From CAYUYV01 sp964474635 (GTDB lineage Bacteria > Pseudomonadota > Alphaproteobacteria > JAJFIK01), in contig CAYYTT010000006.1 of assembly GCA_964474635.1 (NCBI GenBank), forward strand, positions 1 to 64,000: a stretch of DNA of 64,000 nt, in the 5' to 3' direction. Under the pieces are notes generated by a model, which had not been told where the DNA came from, ran no database searches, and saw only the letters and a program-made list of their open reading frames with translations. The translations under genes and the position numbers were made by a program. This document shows positions 25,238 through 33,300 of this stretch, piece after piece (the first letter of the stretch is position 1; each line of letters begins with the position of its first letter).

Positions 25238-26362
25238 TCAGGTCAAATCACGGACCAGCCGAAACCCGACGCTGCCGAATTGGGCGAATGTGGCGCGTGT
25301 GCGGCGGTAGGCGACATTGAGGCGGCGGGCGTCCGTGTTCCAGGCCCCGCCGCGCAAGGGCGCGCGTTCTTGTTTTTGCTTCGCATCTTGATTGAGAGTG
25401 GCGGCGTCGCACCATTCCCAGACATTGCCGAGCATGTCATAAAGGCCCCAGGCATTGGGCCGCTTCTGGCCGACGATCCGTGTGCCCGCTTCCGTGTGGG
25501 GATGGTGTTTGTCTTCCCATTGGGAACTGTCATAGCCCTTGCCGCGCGGTTCGAAATCGACCCCGCTATTGCCGCCATACCAGGCGATCTCGTCCAGCAC
25601 GGGCGCGGTGTTGCGCCCTTCGATGATCAGGGCACCGTCATAGGTTGCGGTGAATGAGCCAGCGCGGGCGGCATATTCCCACTCTTCTTCCCGGGGCAGA
25701 CGGTAGGCGGCGCGCGCCCGATCACTCGCCCACGCGGCATAAGCCTCGGCGTCTTCATGGGAGACATTGATGGCCGGCCGCTCACCCCGCCCCCAACCGC
25801 GGTCCTTCGCGAAGGGCCGCTTTGTGTCTTCACAGAACTGATCATATTCAGCGAAGGTGACCGGGAACCGCCCGATCGCGAACCGGGCGACCTCGACCTC
25901 CCTTTGCGCCTCCTCGTTATCGTGCTCCGTGGGTTCCTCCGGCGAGGCGCCGTAGACAAAGCGTCCGCCACCCAAGACGACCATCTCCGGCAAATGGGGC
26001 GCGTCGCGAAAGGTATCCCCTGTGTCCATGTCGACGGGTGTCAGCTCCACATCACCGAAGCGCGCACCCGTCAGGATGGCGCCGGAGAAACACGCCCCGC
26101 GCACCATGGCGGGTGTGAACACGGTGCCACTGAGATTACAGCCCGACAGATCCGCCCCCCGCAGGTCGAAGCCCGTGAGATCAAGACCCGACAGGTCGAG
26201 CCGGGTGAGATCCGCCCCGAGAAAATCGCGGCCCGGATCAAGATGGGCGGCGCGGGTCAGGGTCACAAAATCCAGGCCCGGCGCGGCCTTGAGGGCGTCA
26301 AGGCGCTTGAGCGTTTGGGGCGCGGCCTCGTCCGCTTGAATTTTCTGGGTCGGCTGGCTCAT
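25238..26362 (-). CDS. Pentapeptide-repeat protein with C-terminal FGE-like (SUMF1) domain
   Basis: A 374-residue protein. Residues about 45-110 are pentapeptide repeats (ADLTRLDLSGLDLTGFDL and following A/C(D/N)LSG units), and 120-374 form a formylglycine-generating-enzyme-like domain (FAIGRFPVTFAEYDQFC, INVSHEDAEAYAAWAS, YRLPREEEWEYAARAG, WGLYDMLGNVWEWC, LRGGAWN, VGFRLVRD). The C-terminal segment where FGE has its catalytic Cys pair reads RGGAWNTDARRLNVAYRRTR without Cys, so sulfatase maturation is unlikely. It may bind a ligand or be a different oxidase. ATGA overlap with the upstream unknown gene shows they work as a pair. Confidence 0.85.
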   Translation of the reverse strand: MSQPTQKIQADEAAPQTLKRLDALKAAPGLDFVTLTRAAHLDPGRDFLGADLTRLDLSGLDLTGFDLRGADLSGCNLSGTVFTPAMVRGACFSGAILTGARFGDVELTPVDMDTGDTFRDAPHLPEMVVLGGGRFVYGASPEEPTEHDNEEAQREVEVARFAIGRFPVTFAEYDQFCEDTKRPFAKDRGWGRGERPAINVSHEDAEAYAAWASDRARAAYRLPREEEWEYAARAGSFTATYDGALIIEGRNTAPVLDEIAWYGGNSGVDFEPRGKGYDSSQWEDKHHPHTEAGTRIVGQKRPNAWGLYDMLGNVWEWCDAATLNQDAKQKQERAPLRGGAWNTDARRLNVAYRRTRATFAQFGSVGFRLVRDLT

Positions 26363-27180
26363 GGGCTGGCCGTCAGGCCTGCGCCGCGCGGCGGGATGAA
26401 GCGCTGCGGCTGCGCCAGATCCTTGGCGCAGCTGAGAAGGATCAGCGCGAGATTTTCCCTGGGATCGCGGAACCAGGCCCGTTCCAGCTTGCGTTTGCCG
26501 AACAAGGCGCCCAGCACGCCCTTGAGGCGGCTGCGCTCCCAATCCACGTCGCTGAGCCGGATCTTGGGATGGACAAAGACCCTCACGGACGCGCCCTTGC
26601 CGTCCTCGCTGCCCGGATCGCCATGCACAGTGGCCAGTCGTCCGTGCCCGTCCTCGTCGTCGAGCACATCGCCGATGAGCGGCTCTCCAGCCATGGGGCT
26701 GCGGATCAGGAACTGGGCACGGCCATCCGGATCGATGCCAAGGCACACCACCACGGGCTGTTTGACCGTGGCCGTGTCGGTCAGAACCCCGCCGCTGCTG
26801 TGCTTGTTCTGGGTAGCCCGGTCCGCATCAAGGCCTCCAGCGCCGCTTGCCGTACTGGGTTTGAGGGAAATGCCGAGCTTGGCCTTGGTGCTGACGGTGC
26901 TCTCGGAGCGTTCGTCCGTGGTGCCCACATAATCGCGGCTCGCGGGGCCGTAGAGGCTTTCCGAATAGCCAAGCTCACGCTGGAGCATGTGGCAGCACGT
27001 GGGCACGATCTCAAGGCGCGCCTGGGCCAGCCGATAGACGATGGTGCCATCGTCGGTCTCCAGTACCGGTGTTTTACCGAGGAACTTGAGATCGCCGTGC
27101 AATTCGAAGCGCCAGCCTTGCGCCGAGGAGGCGAATTGGCGTCCGTCGAATTCCCCGTTCGCGTAATGCCGGTCCGTCAT
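26359..27180 (-). CDS. Unknown protein paired with the pentapeptide/FGE-like protein
   Basis: A 273-residue soluble protein I do not recognise. It has no signal peptide or membrane helix. Visible features are a conserved-looking N-terminus (RHYANGEFDGRQF), beta-rich segments (QPVVVCLGIDPDGRAQFLI) and a C-terminal helical part (ENLALILLSCAKDLA). The ATG at 27180 is chosen because AGGACGAGG precedes it; a GTG at 27201 is also open. Its end overlaps the next gene by ATGA. Confidence 0.75.
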   Translation of the reverse strand: MTDRHYANGEFDGRQFASSAQGWRFELHGDLKFLGKTPVLETDDGTIVYRLAQARLEIVPTCCHMLQRELGYSESLYGPASRDYVGTTDERSESTVSTKAKLGISLKPSTASGAGGLDADRATQNKHSSGGVLTDTATVKQPVVVCLGIDPDGRAQFLIRSPMAGEPLIGDVLDDEDGHGRLATVHGDPGSEDGKGASVRVFVHPKIRLSDVDWERSRLKGVLGALFGKRKLERAWFRDPRENLALILLSCAKDLAQPQRFIPPRGAGLTASP

Positions 27181-27271
27181 GGGCCTCGTCCTGACCGTCA
27201 CACATCCTTCGGGAGAAGAGCTTAACGGCGCGGGCCCACCCTGCCCAGGTCCCCAAAAGAGAGGCGGCCCA

Positions 27272-27808
27272 TCAGGGCGCCTTTACGGCCATGGGCAAGC
27301 CCGCGACCATGAAATCCACATGGCTGGCGACGGCGGCGACCTGCTGATTGATCCGGCCCTGCGCGTCCCGAAAGGTCCGGCCCAGCGCGGTGTCGGGCAC
27401 AAGCCCAAGGCCGACCTCGTTGGAGACGCATAAAACCGGTCCTGATCCTGCCGCCCGGCCCGCCTTAAGGACCGCGACCAGATCGGCGCCCGCCGCCGCG
27501 GGATCCTGGCCCGCGAGAAGGATATTGCTGAGCCAGAGGGTCAGGCAGTCGACGAGCACGACCCGTTGGGCCCGCGCTTCCCGGCGCAGGGCACCGGCCA
27601 GGTCCAGGGGTTCTTCCACCGTGCGCCAGCGCGGATCCCGGCCATCCCGATGGCGGGCGATCCGCTCGGCCATTTCGCCATCAAGGGCCTGCGCCGTTGC
27701 CACGTAAATGTAGGCATCGGCCGCGTAAGACAATCCGAGCGTCTCGCCCCGGGTGCTTTTGCCGGACCGGGCACCGCCCAGGATCAGATGGACCGGCGCG
27801 CCGCTCAT
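27272..27808 (-). CDS. cobU: Adenosylcobinamide kinase / adenosylcobinamide-phosphate guanylyltransferase
   Basis: This bifunctional enzyme (CobU/CobP, 178 residues) phosphorylates adenosylcobinamide and then adds GMP in the nucleotide-loop step of cobalamin assembly or salvage. The P-loop is GGARSGKS at residues 11-18, the GMP-acceptor His region is RIARHRDGRDPRWRTVEEP, and VVLVDCLTLWLSN and VSNEVGLGLVP are family hallmarks. It overlaps the upstream small membrane-protein gene by ATGA. No other cobalamin genes are in the window. Confidence 0.95.
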   Translation of the reverse strand: MSGAPVHLILGGARSGKSTRGETLGLSYAADAYIYVATAQALDGEMAERIARHRDGRDPRWRTVEEPLDLAGALRREARAQRVVLVDCLTLWLSNILLAGQDPAAAGADLVAVLKAGRAAGSGPVLCVSNEVGLGLVPDTALGRTFRDAQGRINQQVAAVASHVDFMVAGLPMAVKAP

Positions 27809-27987
27809 GACCCGGCGACCACGGCGAGGATAACGGCGCCGAGGACCAGCCCCGCCAGCAGACCCGCCAGGGCCAGCGCGCCGGCGCGAGAGCCGCCGCG
27901 GGGCGAGCGCGGCATGCGGGAGGCGCGCCACCAGTGACGCTCCCCCCCGGCGCCCGTATCGCCGCTGTCGCCGGGCTGCGCGCCCAT
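27805..27987 (-). CDS. Small single-span membrane protein between the hydrolase homologue and cobU
   Basis: A 60-residue protein with an Arg-rich cytosolic N-terminus and one long hydrophobic C-terminal segment (AGALALAGLLAGLVLGAVIL). Both ends overlap neighbours (TGATG with the upstream gene, ATGA with cobU), which argues strongly that it is translated. No family is recognised. Confidence 0.6.
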   Translation of the reverse strand: MGAQPGDSGDTGAGGERHWWRASRMPRSPRGGSRAGALALAGLLAGLVLGAVILAVVAGS

Positions 27988-29276
27988 CACGGCGCCCCTA
28001 TGGGCGCGTCCTGGAGCAGGAAGGCGGCAAGGATGTCCCTGTGAAGCGAGGCGAAGGCGTGGAAGTCACGGGTGCGCGCATTCATCGCCAGAGCAACCGC
28101 GATCCCGTGGTCCGGGGCCACCATCAACCAGGTTTGGCTGCCCTTGGAGATGCCCCCGTGATTGGCATGGCGCACCCGGCCCACGCCGGGCACGGACATG
28201 CCCTGAATGCGCCAGCCCAGCGCATAGTTCTGGCGATTGGTCTTGCCGCTGGGCAAGGGCGCCGGCGTCCAGAAAGCATCCCGTGTTTGCGGCCTAATAA
28301 AGTCAGGGTCGAGCCATGCCGCGCCGAGCCGCGCCAAGTCGGACGGTGTGGAGGCAAAGCCGCCGCCGGCCCGGATCTGGCTCAAATTCACCGGACGCCA
28401 GGCCCGGAAACTGTCCGGACGGCTCGCCCCGTCGGGATTGCGGCCCAGGGGCCAGCGTTGGTAGGACACAGCGGCGGCCTTTGAAAGCCTGATCTCGCCG
28501 TCCGCGCCGGTTGAAAACAGGCGTAAGGGATCAAAAACGCGGTCTTTCATAAGGGCCATAAACGGATTGCCGGCGGCGTCGACCATGGCGGCGCTCAGCA
28601 ACGTGGTGCCAAAGCTCGTGTAATGAAAATTCGTTCCCGGACGAAACAGCAGGGAAGAGCCGTCGAACACCGACAGGGCCTGTTCGGCCGTGAAATAGGT
28701 CCGGGTGAGCGCGAGACTGTGGTAAACGCCGAGCCAGTCGCCGTTCTCAGGATAGCTCGGCAGACCGGCCATGTGGGAGACAAGCTGGCGCGGGGTGATC
28801 GGCGCCCAGGTCCGGTTGGGCCAGCGCCGGCGTAAGCCGCCTAAGGGTTCGTCAAGTTCAATCACGCCCTCGTCGACCAGCCGCGCCAGCCCCGTGGCGG
28901 TGACGGCCTTTGACGTCGTGCCGATCCGGAACACCGTTCCAGGCGTTGCCCGCTTTCGCTGTTCAACATCGGCCCAACCGACGGCGGCGCTCCAGACAAG
29001 GGCGCCGTCCATGGCGACCGCCGCCGACAAGGCCGGCGCCTCAATGGCGGCGCGGCGGCGCTGCAAGGCCTCAAGGGCCAGCGCACCGGCGGTTTCGTAT
29101 CGCGGCGCGTGGAGGGTTTGGGCGGCCGGCGCATTGCTCGGCAGGCGGAGCCATCCGCCAGGCCCGCGCAAGGCCGGCACATGCTCGCCCGTATACCCGA
29201 TCAGGGGCCAAACCCACCAAAAGACAAAGCCGGCAACGGCAAGCGCGACCAACAGGCAAATCCGGCGCAGCAGCAT
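27987..29276 (-). CDS. Serine-hydrolase (beta-lactamase fold) homologue with Thr at the nucleophile position
   Basis: A 429-residue protein anchored or exported by an N-terminal hydrophobic helix (RRICLLVALAVAGFVFWWVW). It is of the LACTB/class C beta-lactamase type: FRIGTTSKAVTATGLARL, HYTSFGTTLLSAAM for the Tyr motif, and HANHGGISKGSQTW for the third motif. The SxxK serine is replaced by Thr120 (ACG), giving TTSK with Lys123 kept. It may be a slow Thr hydrolase or a binding protein. The ATG at 29276 has no strong ribosome-binding site, so an upstream TTG start is possible. Confidence 0.82.
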   Translation of the reverse strand: MLLRRICLLVALAVAGFVFWWVWPLIGYTGEHVPALRGPGGWLRLPSNAPAAQTLHAPRYETAGALALEALQRRRAAIEAPALSAAVAMDGALVWSAAVGWADVEQRKRATPGTVFRIGTTSKAVTATGLARLVDEGVIELDEPLGGLRRRWPNRTWAPITPRQLVSHMAGLPSYPENGDWLGVYHSLALTRTYFTAEQALSVFDGSSLLFRPGTNFHYTSFGTTLLSAAMVDAAGNPFMALMKDRVFDPLRLFSTGADGEIRLSKAAAVSYQRWPLGRNPDGASRPDSFRAWRPVNLSQIRAGGGFASTPSDLARLGAAWLDPDFIRPQTRDAFWTPAPLPSGKTNRQNYALGWRIQGMSVPGVGRVRHANHGGISKGSQTWLMVAPDHGIAVALAMNARTRDFHAFASLHRDILAAFLLQDAPIGAP

Positions 29277-29585
29277 GGGGCCGTGCGCGGCTTCCCCATC
29301 CAAGGGGGGGCGCGGCGCGAACGCAGCCGGCTCGGCATCCGGACCGCTCGGGCGTGCTGCCCGATGCCCTGGATACGCCAATGCGCCGACGCCTTCGGCA
29401 AGCGCCACTCCCTGGTCGCGACGATCCTGTTGCACTGACCGGATACTCCCCACGGCCGACGGCCCGCCGGTCTCGCCCCGGCAAGGCTTTACGCATGGGG
29501 GCGCGTGGTCGCGGACGCGACCCTTCACCCCAACAGCCTCCATGCTACTCTGATTGCAAACATGTGTGGTGATGGAGGGAGCACG
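29277..29585. other. Divergent promoter region
   Basis: This 309-bp region lies between the divergent minus-strand hydrolase homologue and the plus-strand M14 peptidase. No gene or clear repeat is visible. GGAGGG at about 29576 is the ribosome-binding site of the M14 gene. Confidence 0.5.
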
Positions 29586-32219
29586 ATGCGGATTAAAGTT
29601 TTCGGATGGCTGACGCTTTGCGTCGCAGCCTTGACACTCCTCGATCTGACCGGCGCCCGGGCCGAGCCCATCGGGTATTTCCAGCTCGACGGCGTCACCT
29701 ACGATCCCGCCGTCCAGACCCCGGATCAGGCCCTGGGTTTCGGTTTGGGGGAGCGCCCGGTGCGCCACAGCGCGATGGTGACCTATCTGCAGGATCTCGC
29801 CGAAAACTCGCCGCGCATCGGCGCCGAAGTTATTGGCCGCACCCATGAGGGCCGGCCCATCCTTCTCATGACCGCAAGCTCGCCCGCCAATCAGGCGCGC
29901 CTCGAGGATATCCGCCAGGCCCACCTCGCCGCTCCGTCAGACCCGGACCTGCCCGTGGTGACCTGGATCAGTTACGGCGTACACGGCGCCGAGTCGGCCG
30001 GCATGGATGCGGTCATTCCGACCATGTATCACCTCGCCGCCGCGCAAGGCCCCGAGATCGACGCCGTCCTGGACGGGTCCATCATCGTCGCCGTGGCGAT
30101 CCTCAATCCGGATGGGCATACCCGGCGCATCGACTTTGTCGAACGCTTCTCCGGCACCGTTCCGGTCAGCAATCCCGACCATGCGCAGCACGATCTTTGG
30201 GTCGGCGCGCGCACAAACCATTACGGCTTCGACCTGAACCGGCAGTGGCTCCTGCTGACGCAACCCGAATCGCGGGCCTGGGTGGGCGCCTGGCAGCGGT
30301 GGAAGCCCCATGTCGCCGCCGACATGCATGAAATGGGCAGCAGCGCCACCTATTATTTCCATCCGGGCGTTCCGAGCCGCTTGAACCCCCTCATTCCCGC
30401 CCGTTCCCGGGAACTCCTCCAGGCCATCTCCCGCTATCACGTGGATTTCATGGACAGCGAAGCAAAGCTGTTCTTCACCGAAGAGGGCTTTGACAACTAT
30501 TACATCGGGAAGGGCTCGACCTATCCCCATGTGCAAGGCTCCATCGGGATCTTGTTCGAGGCCGGAGCGGCGCGGGGCGGAACGCTGGAAACGCCCAACG
30601 GTCTGAAGACCTATGCGGACAATATCCGCACCCATTTCCGCACCAGTCTGACCACCATCGCCGGCGCCTTTGGCGAAGCCGGCGACATCAAGACCTATCG
30701 CGGCCAATTCGCGAGCCTGAATGCCGAAGCCGCCGAGGCCGACCGGACCAAGGCCATCCTGCTTGATGCGCCGGGCGACCCGGCCCGCCTGCAACACTTT
30801 GCGGATCTGCTGACTCAGCACGACATTCGGGCCCACCGGGTGGCCCGGGACGTCAGCGTTTCGGGCCACACCTATAAGGCAGGCAAAGCCCTGATCGTAC
30901 CCTACGGCCAGCCCCAATACCGCCTTATCAAGGGCATCATGGAGCCGGTCCGCGAATTCGCCGATCCGGTCTTTTACGATGTGTCCGGATGGACCTTGCC
31001 GCTCGCCTATGGCCTGCGCCACGAACGCCTCGCGGCCCGCGCCTTCCGGCCCAATCTGCTGGGCGCGGATATACGCGAAGCCCCGGTTGAGGTTCCGGCC
31101 GCTCCGCCGGCGGCGTCCTATGGCTACATGTTCGACTGGTCCCATTATTATGCGCCGCGGGCGGCCTATCGTCTGCTTGCGGAGGGGATCATCCTGCGGG
31201 CCGCCTTCACGCCGGTCACGGTCGAGACAAGCGAGGGCCCTGTGGATTTCGGGCGTGGTTCCATCTTCGTGCCCTTCGACCGTCAGACGGTATCGCGCGA
31301 TCGGATCCACGATCTCGTGGCTGAATTGGGCGCGCGCGATGGCCTGCCGGTCCATGCAGTGGTCAGTGGCCTGACCCCGACGCCTTCGTCCGATCTGGGC
31401 GGGCGTCAGACGGTTCAAACCATCCAAAAGCCCGAAGTGCTACTGCTCTATACGGAAGGTGGCACGGGCGGCGGGTCCTTACGCCGCTATGACATGGGCG
31501 AAGTGTGGCACCTGCTCGATCACCGCATGGAAATGCCGGTGACCCTGCGGGATGCCCGGACCCTGGGCAGCATCGACTGGTCCCGGTACACCCACATCAT
31601 TTTCGCCGGCGGCAGTCTGCGGCTGCCCGAAACCGTCACGGAACGGATGACCCAATGGATCCGGGAAGACGGCGGCGTTGTCATCGCCGGCCGAGGCATG
31701 GCGAAAATCATGCAGGACACGTTGTTGACGCCGTCCAAGGACAAGGACGAGGACAGCCATAAGACGCCCGAGGCCGAAGAGGGCGAGGATGACGAGGGCC
31801 GCTACGACTACGCGGAATTGGCGCAGCGTAATGCGCGAAAGGTGATCGGCGGCGCGATCTTCGCCGGCGACCTCGACATCACCCACCCCTTGGGCTTCGG
31901 CTACAGCGATCGGCGGATTGCGAGCCACCGGGACACCACGGTTATTCTCGACACGCCGGAGAACCCCATTGCTACCGTGGTCCGCTATCGCGAGGGCGAC
32001 CCGGTGCTCTCCGGCTATGCCGCCGAAGACCAGGCCGAGAAAATCGCGGGCACGCCCATGATGGTCGCCGAGCGCCTTGGCGCGGGCGCGGTCGTGGTGA
32101 TGACGGACAATCTGAACTTCCGCGCCACCTATTTTGGGACGTCCAAACTGTTCCTCAACAGCCTGTTCTTTGCCTCAAACATCAGCACACCGCGTGAGGC
32201 CGCCGGCCATCACCATTGA
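29586..32219 (+). CDS. Exported M14 zinc carboxypeptidase-like protein with C-terminal GATase-like region
   Basis: An 877-residue secreted peptidase homologue. The signal peptide ends near TGARA. The zinc ligands are His133 and Glu136 (GVHGAESAG) and His248 (DMHEMGSS); FEAGAARGG supplies the likely catalytic Glu. Family members of this length have a C-terminal half related to class I glutamine amidotransferases (IIFAGGSLRLPETV..., VVIAGRGMAKIM), usually without catalysis. An acidic Lys/Glu/Asp-rich insert lies around residue 720. The natural C-terminus ends GHHH. The ATG at 29586 follows GGAGGG. Confidence 0.9.
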   Translation: MRIKVFGWLTLCVAALTLLDLTGARAEPIGYFQLDGVTYDPAVQTPDQALGFGLGERPVRHSAMVTYLQDLAENSPRIGAEVIGRTHEGRPILLMTASSPANQARLEDIRQAHLAAPSDPDLPVVTWISYGVHGAESAGMDAVIPTMYHLAAAQGPEIDAVLDGSIIVAVAILNPDGHTRRIDFVERFSGTVPVSNPDHAQHDLWVGARTNHYGFDLNRQWLLLTQPESRAWVGAWQRWKPHVAADMHEMGSSATYYFHPGVPSRLNPLIPARSRELLQAISRYHVDFMDSEAKLFFTEEGFDNYYIGKGSTYPHVQGSIGILFEAGAARGGTLETPNGLKTYADNIRTHFRTSLTTIAGAFGEAGDIKTYRGQFASLNAEAAEADRTKAILLDAPGDPARLQHFADLLTQHDIRAHRVARDVSVSGHTYKAGKALIVPYGQPQYRLIKGIMEPVREFADPVFYDVSGWTLPLAYGLRHERLAARAFRPNLLGADIREAPVEVPAAPPAASYGYMFDWSHYYAPRAAYRLLAEGIILRAAFTPVTVETSEGPVDFGRGSIFVPFDRQTVSRDRIHDLVAELGARDGLPVHAVVSGLTPTPSSDLGGRQTVQTIQKPEVLLLYTEGGTGGGSLRRYDMGEVWHLLDHRMEMPVTLRDARTLGSIDWSRYTHIIFAGGSLRLPETVTERMTQWIREDGGVVIAGRGMAKIMQDTLLTPSKDKDEDSHKTPEAEEGEDDEGRYDYAELAQRNARKVIGGAIFAGDLDITHPLGFGYSDRRIASHRDTTVILDTPENPIATVVRYREGDPVLSGYAAEDQAEKIAGTPMMVAERLGAGAVVVMTDNLNFRATYFGTSKLFLNSLFFASNISTPREAAGHHH

Positions 32220-32361
32220 CGCACGTGCCGCGGCGGGGATGCACCCGGCCGCGGCAGTCCCCCTTCCCGTCGTGGCCCGTGCCGCGAAAGGGTCTTGTCA
32301 TCGGCACAATCGCGGGGCAGTGCTGCGTGTGTGATGCAGCATTCTCCGGAGACCCCCGTCC

Positions 32362-32967
32362 ATGGCCCTGCTTTTTCTGACCGCCCTTTTCGCACTCCTC
32401 ACCGCCGCGCCGCCCGTCCAGGCGGACGCTTCCGTTTCGACCACACCGGGGATCGAGCGTCAGGGCAGCGTGTATGAGGTGCTGCGGGATGTGCCGAAAG
32501 ATCCCGAGCACTGCCGCGCCGCCTGCGACTCGAACGAGAAATGCGTGGCCTACACTTACTACAAACCCTGGGAGAAGGACCCGGCGGCCCATTGCTGGCT
32601 GATGGACAAGACGGCACCCGCCTGGACCAACGAGTGTTGCGTCTCAGGCACCAAAACAGGCCGCCTCGACACCGGCGTGCGGGTCTTTACCGATCTCGCC
32701 CTACGCCATGACGGAGCCGAAGCGCCCGGAATGGCGCAAGGCCAGGATCTCGGTCTTGATCTGTGTCTGGACGAGGGGTTCGAGTGCGGCTGGCCGGCCG
32801 CTCATGCCTATTGCGCGGCCAAAGGCGCCGGAAAAGCGCTCGACTACCAGGTCAAACGCGCCGCCCCGCCCACGCGCGCCCTGGCTGGTGGCCCCATCTG
32901 CACCGGACAGTTCTGCCACCGGATTACAAAGATCACCTGCGACGCGGAGCCGGGTCCGGCGGAATAA
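32362..32967 (+). CDS. Exported Cys-rich protein with PAN/apple-like domain
   Basis: A 201-residue secreted protein. The signal peptide is ALLFLTALFALLTAAPPVQA. Residues 25-110 resemble a PAN/apple domain (HCRAACDSNEKCVAYTYYKP, HCWLMDK, CCVSG), a disulfide fold used for protein or sugar binding. The C-terminal part has a second Cys cluster (LCLDEGFECGWPAAHAYCAAKG, CTGQFCHRITKITC). It likely acts in the periplasm or outside. GGAG lies 9 nt before the ATG. Ligand is unknown. Confidence 0.8.
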   Translation: MALLFLTALFALLTAAPPVQADASVSTTPGIERQGSVYEVLRDVPKDPEHCRAACDSNEKCVAYTYYKPWEKDPAAHCWLMDKTAPAWTNECCVSGTKTGRLDTGVRVFTDLALRHDGAEAPGMAQGQDLGLDLCLDEGFECGWPAAHAYCAAKGAGKALDYQVKRAAPPTRALAGGPICTGQFCHRITKITCDAEPGPAE

Positions 32968-32981
32968 CGCCGGACACACCA

Positions 32982-33068
32982 TCATCGCGACCGGAGGGAC
33001 GCGACCCGGCGCGGCGGGCACGGAGCTTGCGGCCCCTGGATCCCGTCGCTGGCGCTCGGGACGACGGC
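32982..33068. repeat. 87-bp intergenic repeat, copy 1
   Basis: This copy matches copy 2 at 33137-33223 over the full 87 bp with roughly a dozen changes. The best-conserved block is CCCCTGGATCCCGTCGCTGG followed by CGCTCGGGA. The ends are weak inverted repeats (TCATC / GACGAC). It looks like a RIME/REP-type palindromic element of alphaproteobacteria, probably present elsewhere in the genome. Confidence 0.75.
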
Positions 33069-33136
33069 GTTTGGATGTGCGTACATTCCGGACTGGGTGA
33101 TGACCTGATCAACAAGGGGTTGCCTCAAACCCATCG

Positions 33137-33223
33137 TCATCGCGACCGAAGGGAAGCGATCCAGAGCGTCGGGCACGGAGCTTACGGCCCCTGGATCCCG
33201 TCGCTGGCGCTCGGGATGACGGC
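33137..33223. repeat. 87-bp intergenic repeat, copy 2
   Basis: Direct copy of the element at 32982-33068. Its outer arms GTCATC and GATGAC and the inner GATCC/GGATC pair form an inverted structure around a 30-nt middle. The two copies lie in the same orientation 155 bp apart. Confidence 0.75.
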
Positions 33224-33246
33224 CTCTGAGTGACATGCAAACCTAA

Positions 33247-33274
33247 AAAAGCGCGATCCGTAGACCGCGCTTTT
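33247..33274 (-). terminator. Intrinsic terminator of the pnt operon (bidirectional)
   Basis: AAAAGCGCG (33247-33255) and CGCGCTTTT (33266-33274) form a perfect 9-bp stem with a 10-nt loop. On the minus strand, just after pntB, the stem is followed by two more T residues, giving a TTTTTT tract; on the plus strand it has TTTT, so it can serve the PAN gene as well. Confidence 0.85.
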
Positions 33275-33300
33275 CCGAACCGATCTGATTGACGAAACAA

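Larger units (their letters stand above)
32968..33300. other. Convergent intergenic region with dispersed-type repeats and a terminator
   Basis: Between the converging PAN-protein and pntB genes this 333-bp stretch contains two 87-bp copies of a repeat and a perfect hairpin terminator, each listed separately. No gene is seen. Confidence 0.7.

Noticed and set aside
25238..26362. Diversity-generating retroelement target (FGE/C-type lectin-like variable protein)
   Set aside because: No reverse transcriptase, template repeat or adenine-biased variable region is seen nearby.
29505..29924. N-terminal extension of the minus-strand hydrolase homologue running into the M14 gene
   Set aside because: The extension is antisense to the conserved M14 start, and the hydrolase has a natural start with a membrane anchor at 29276.
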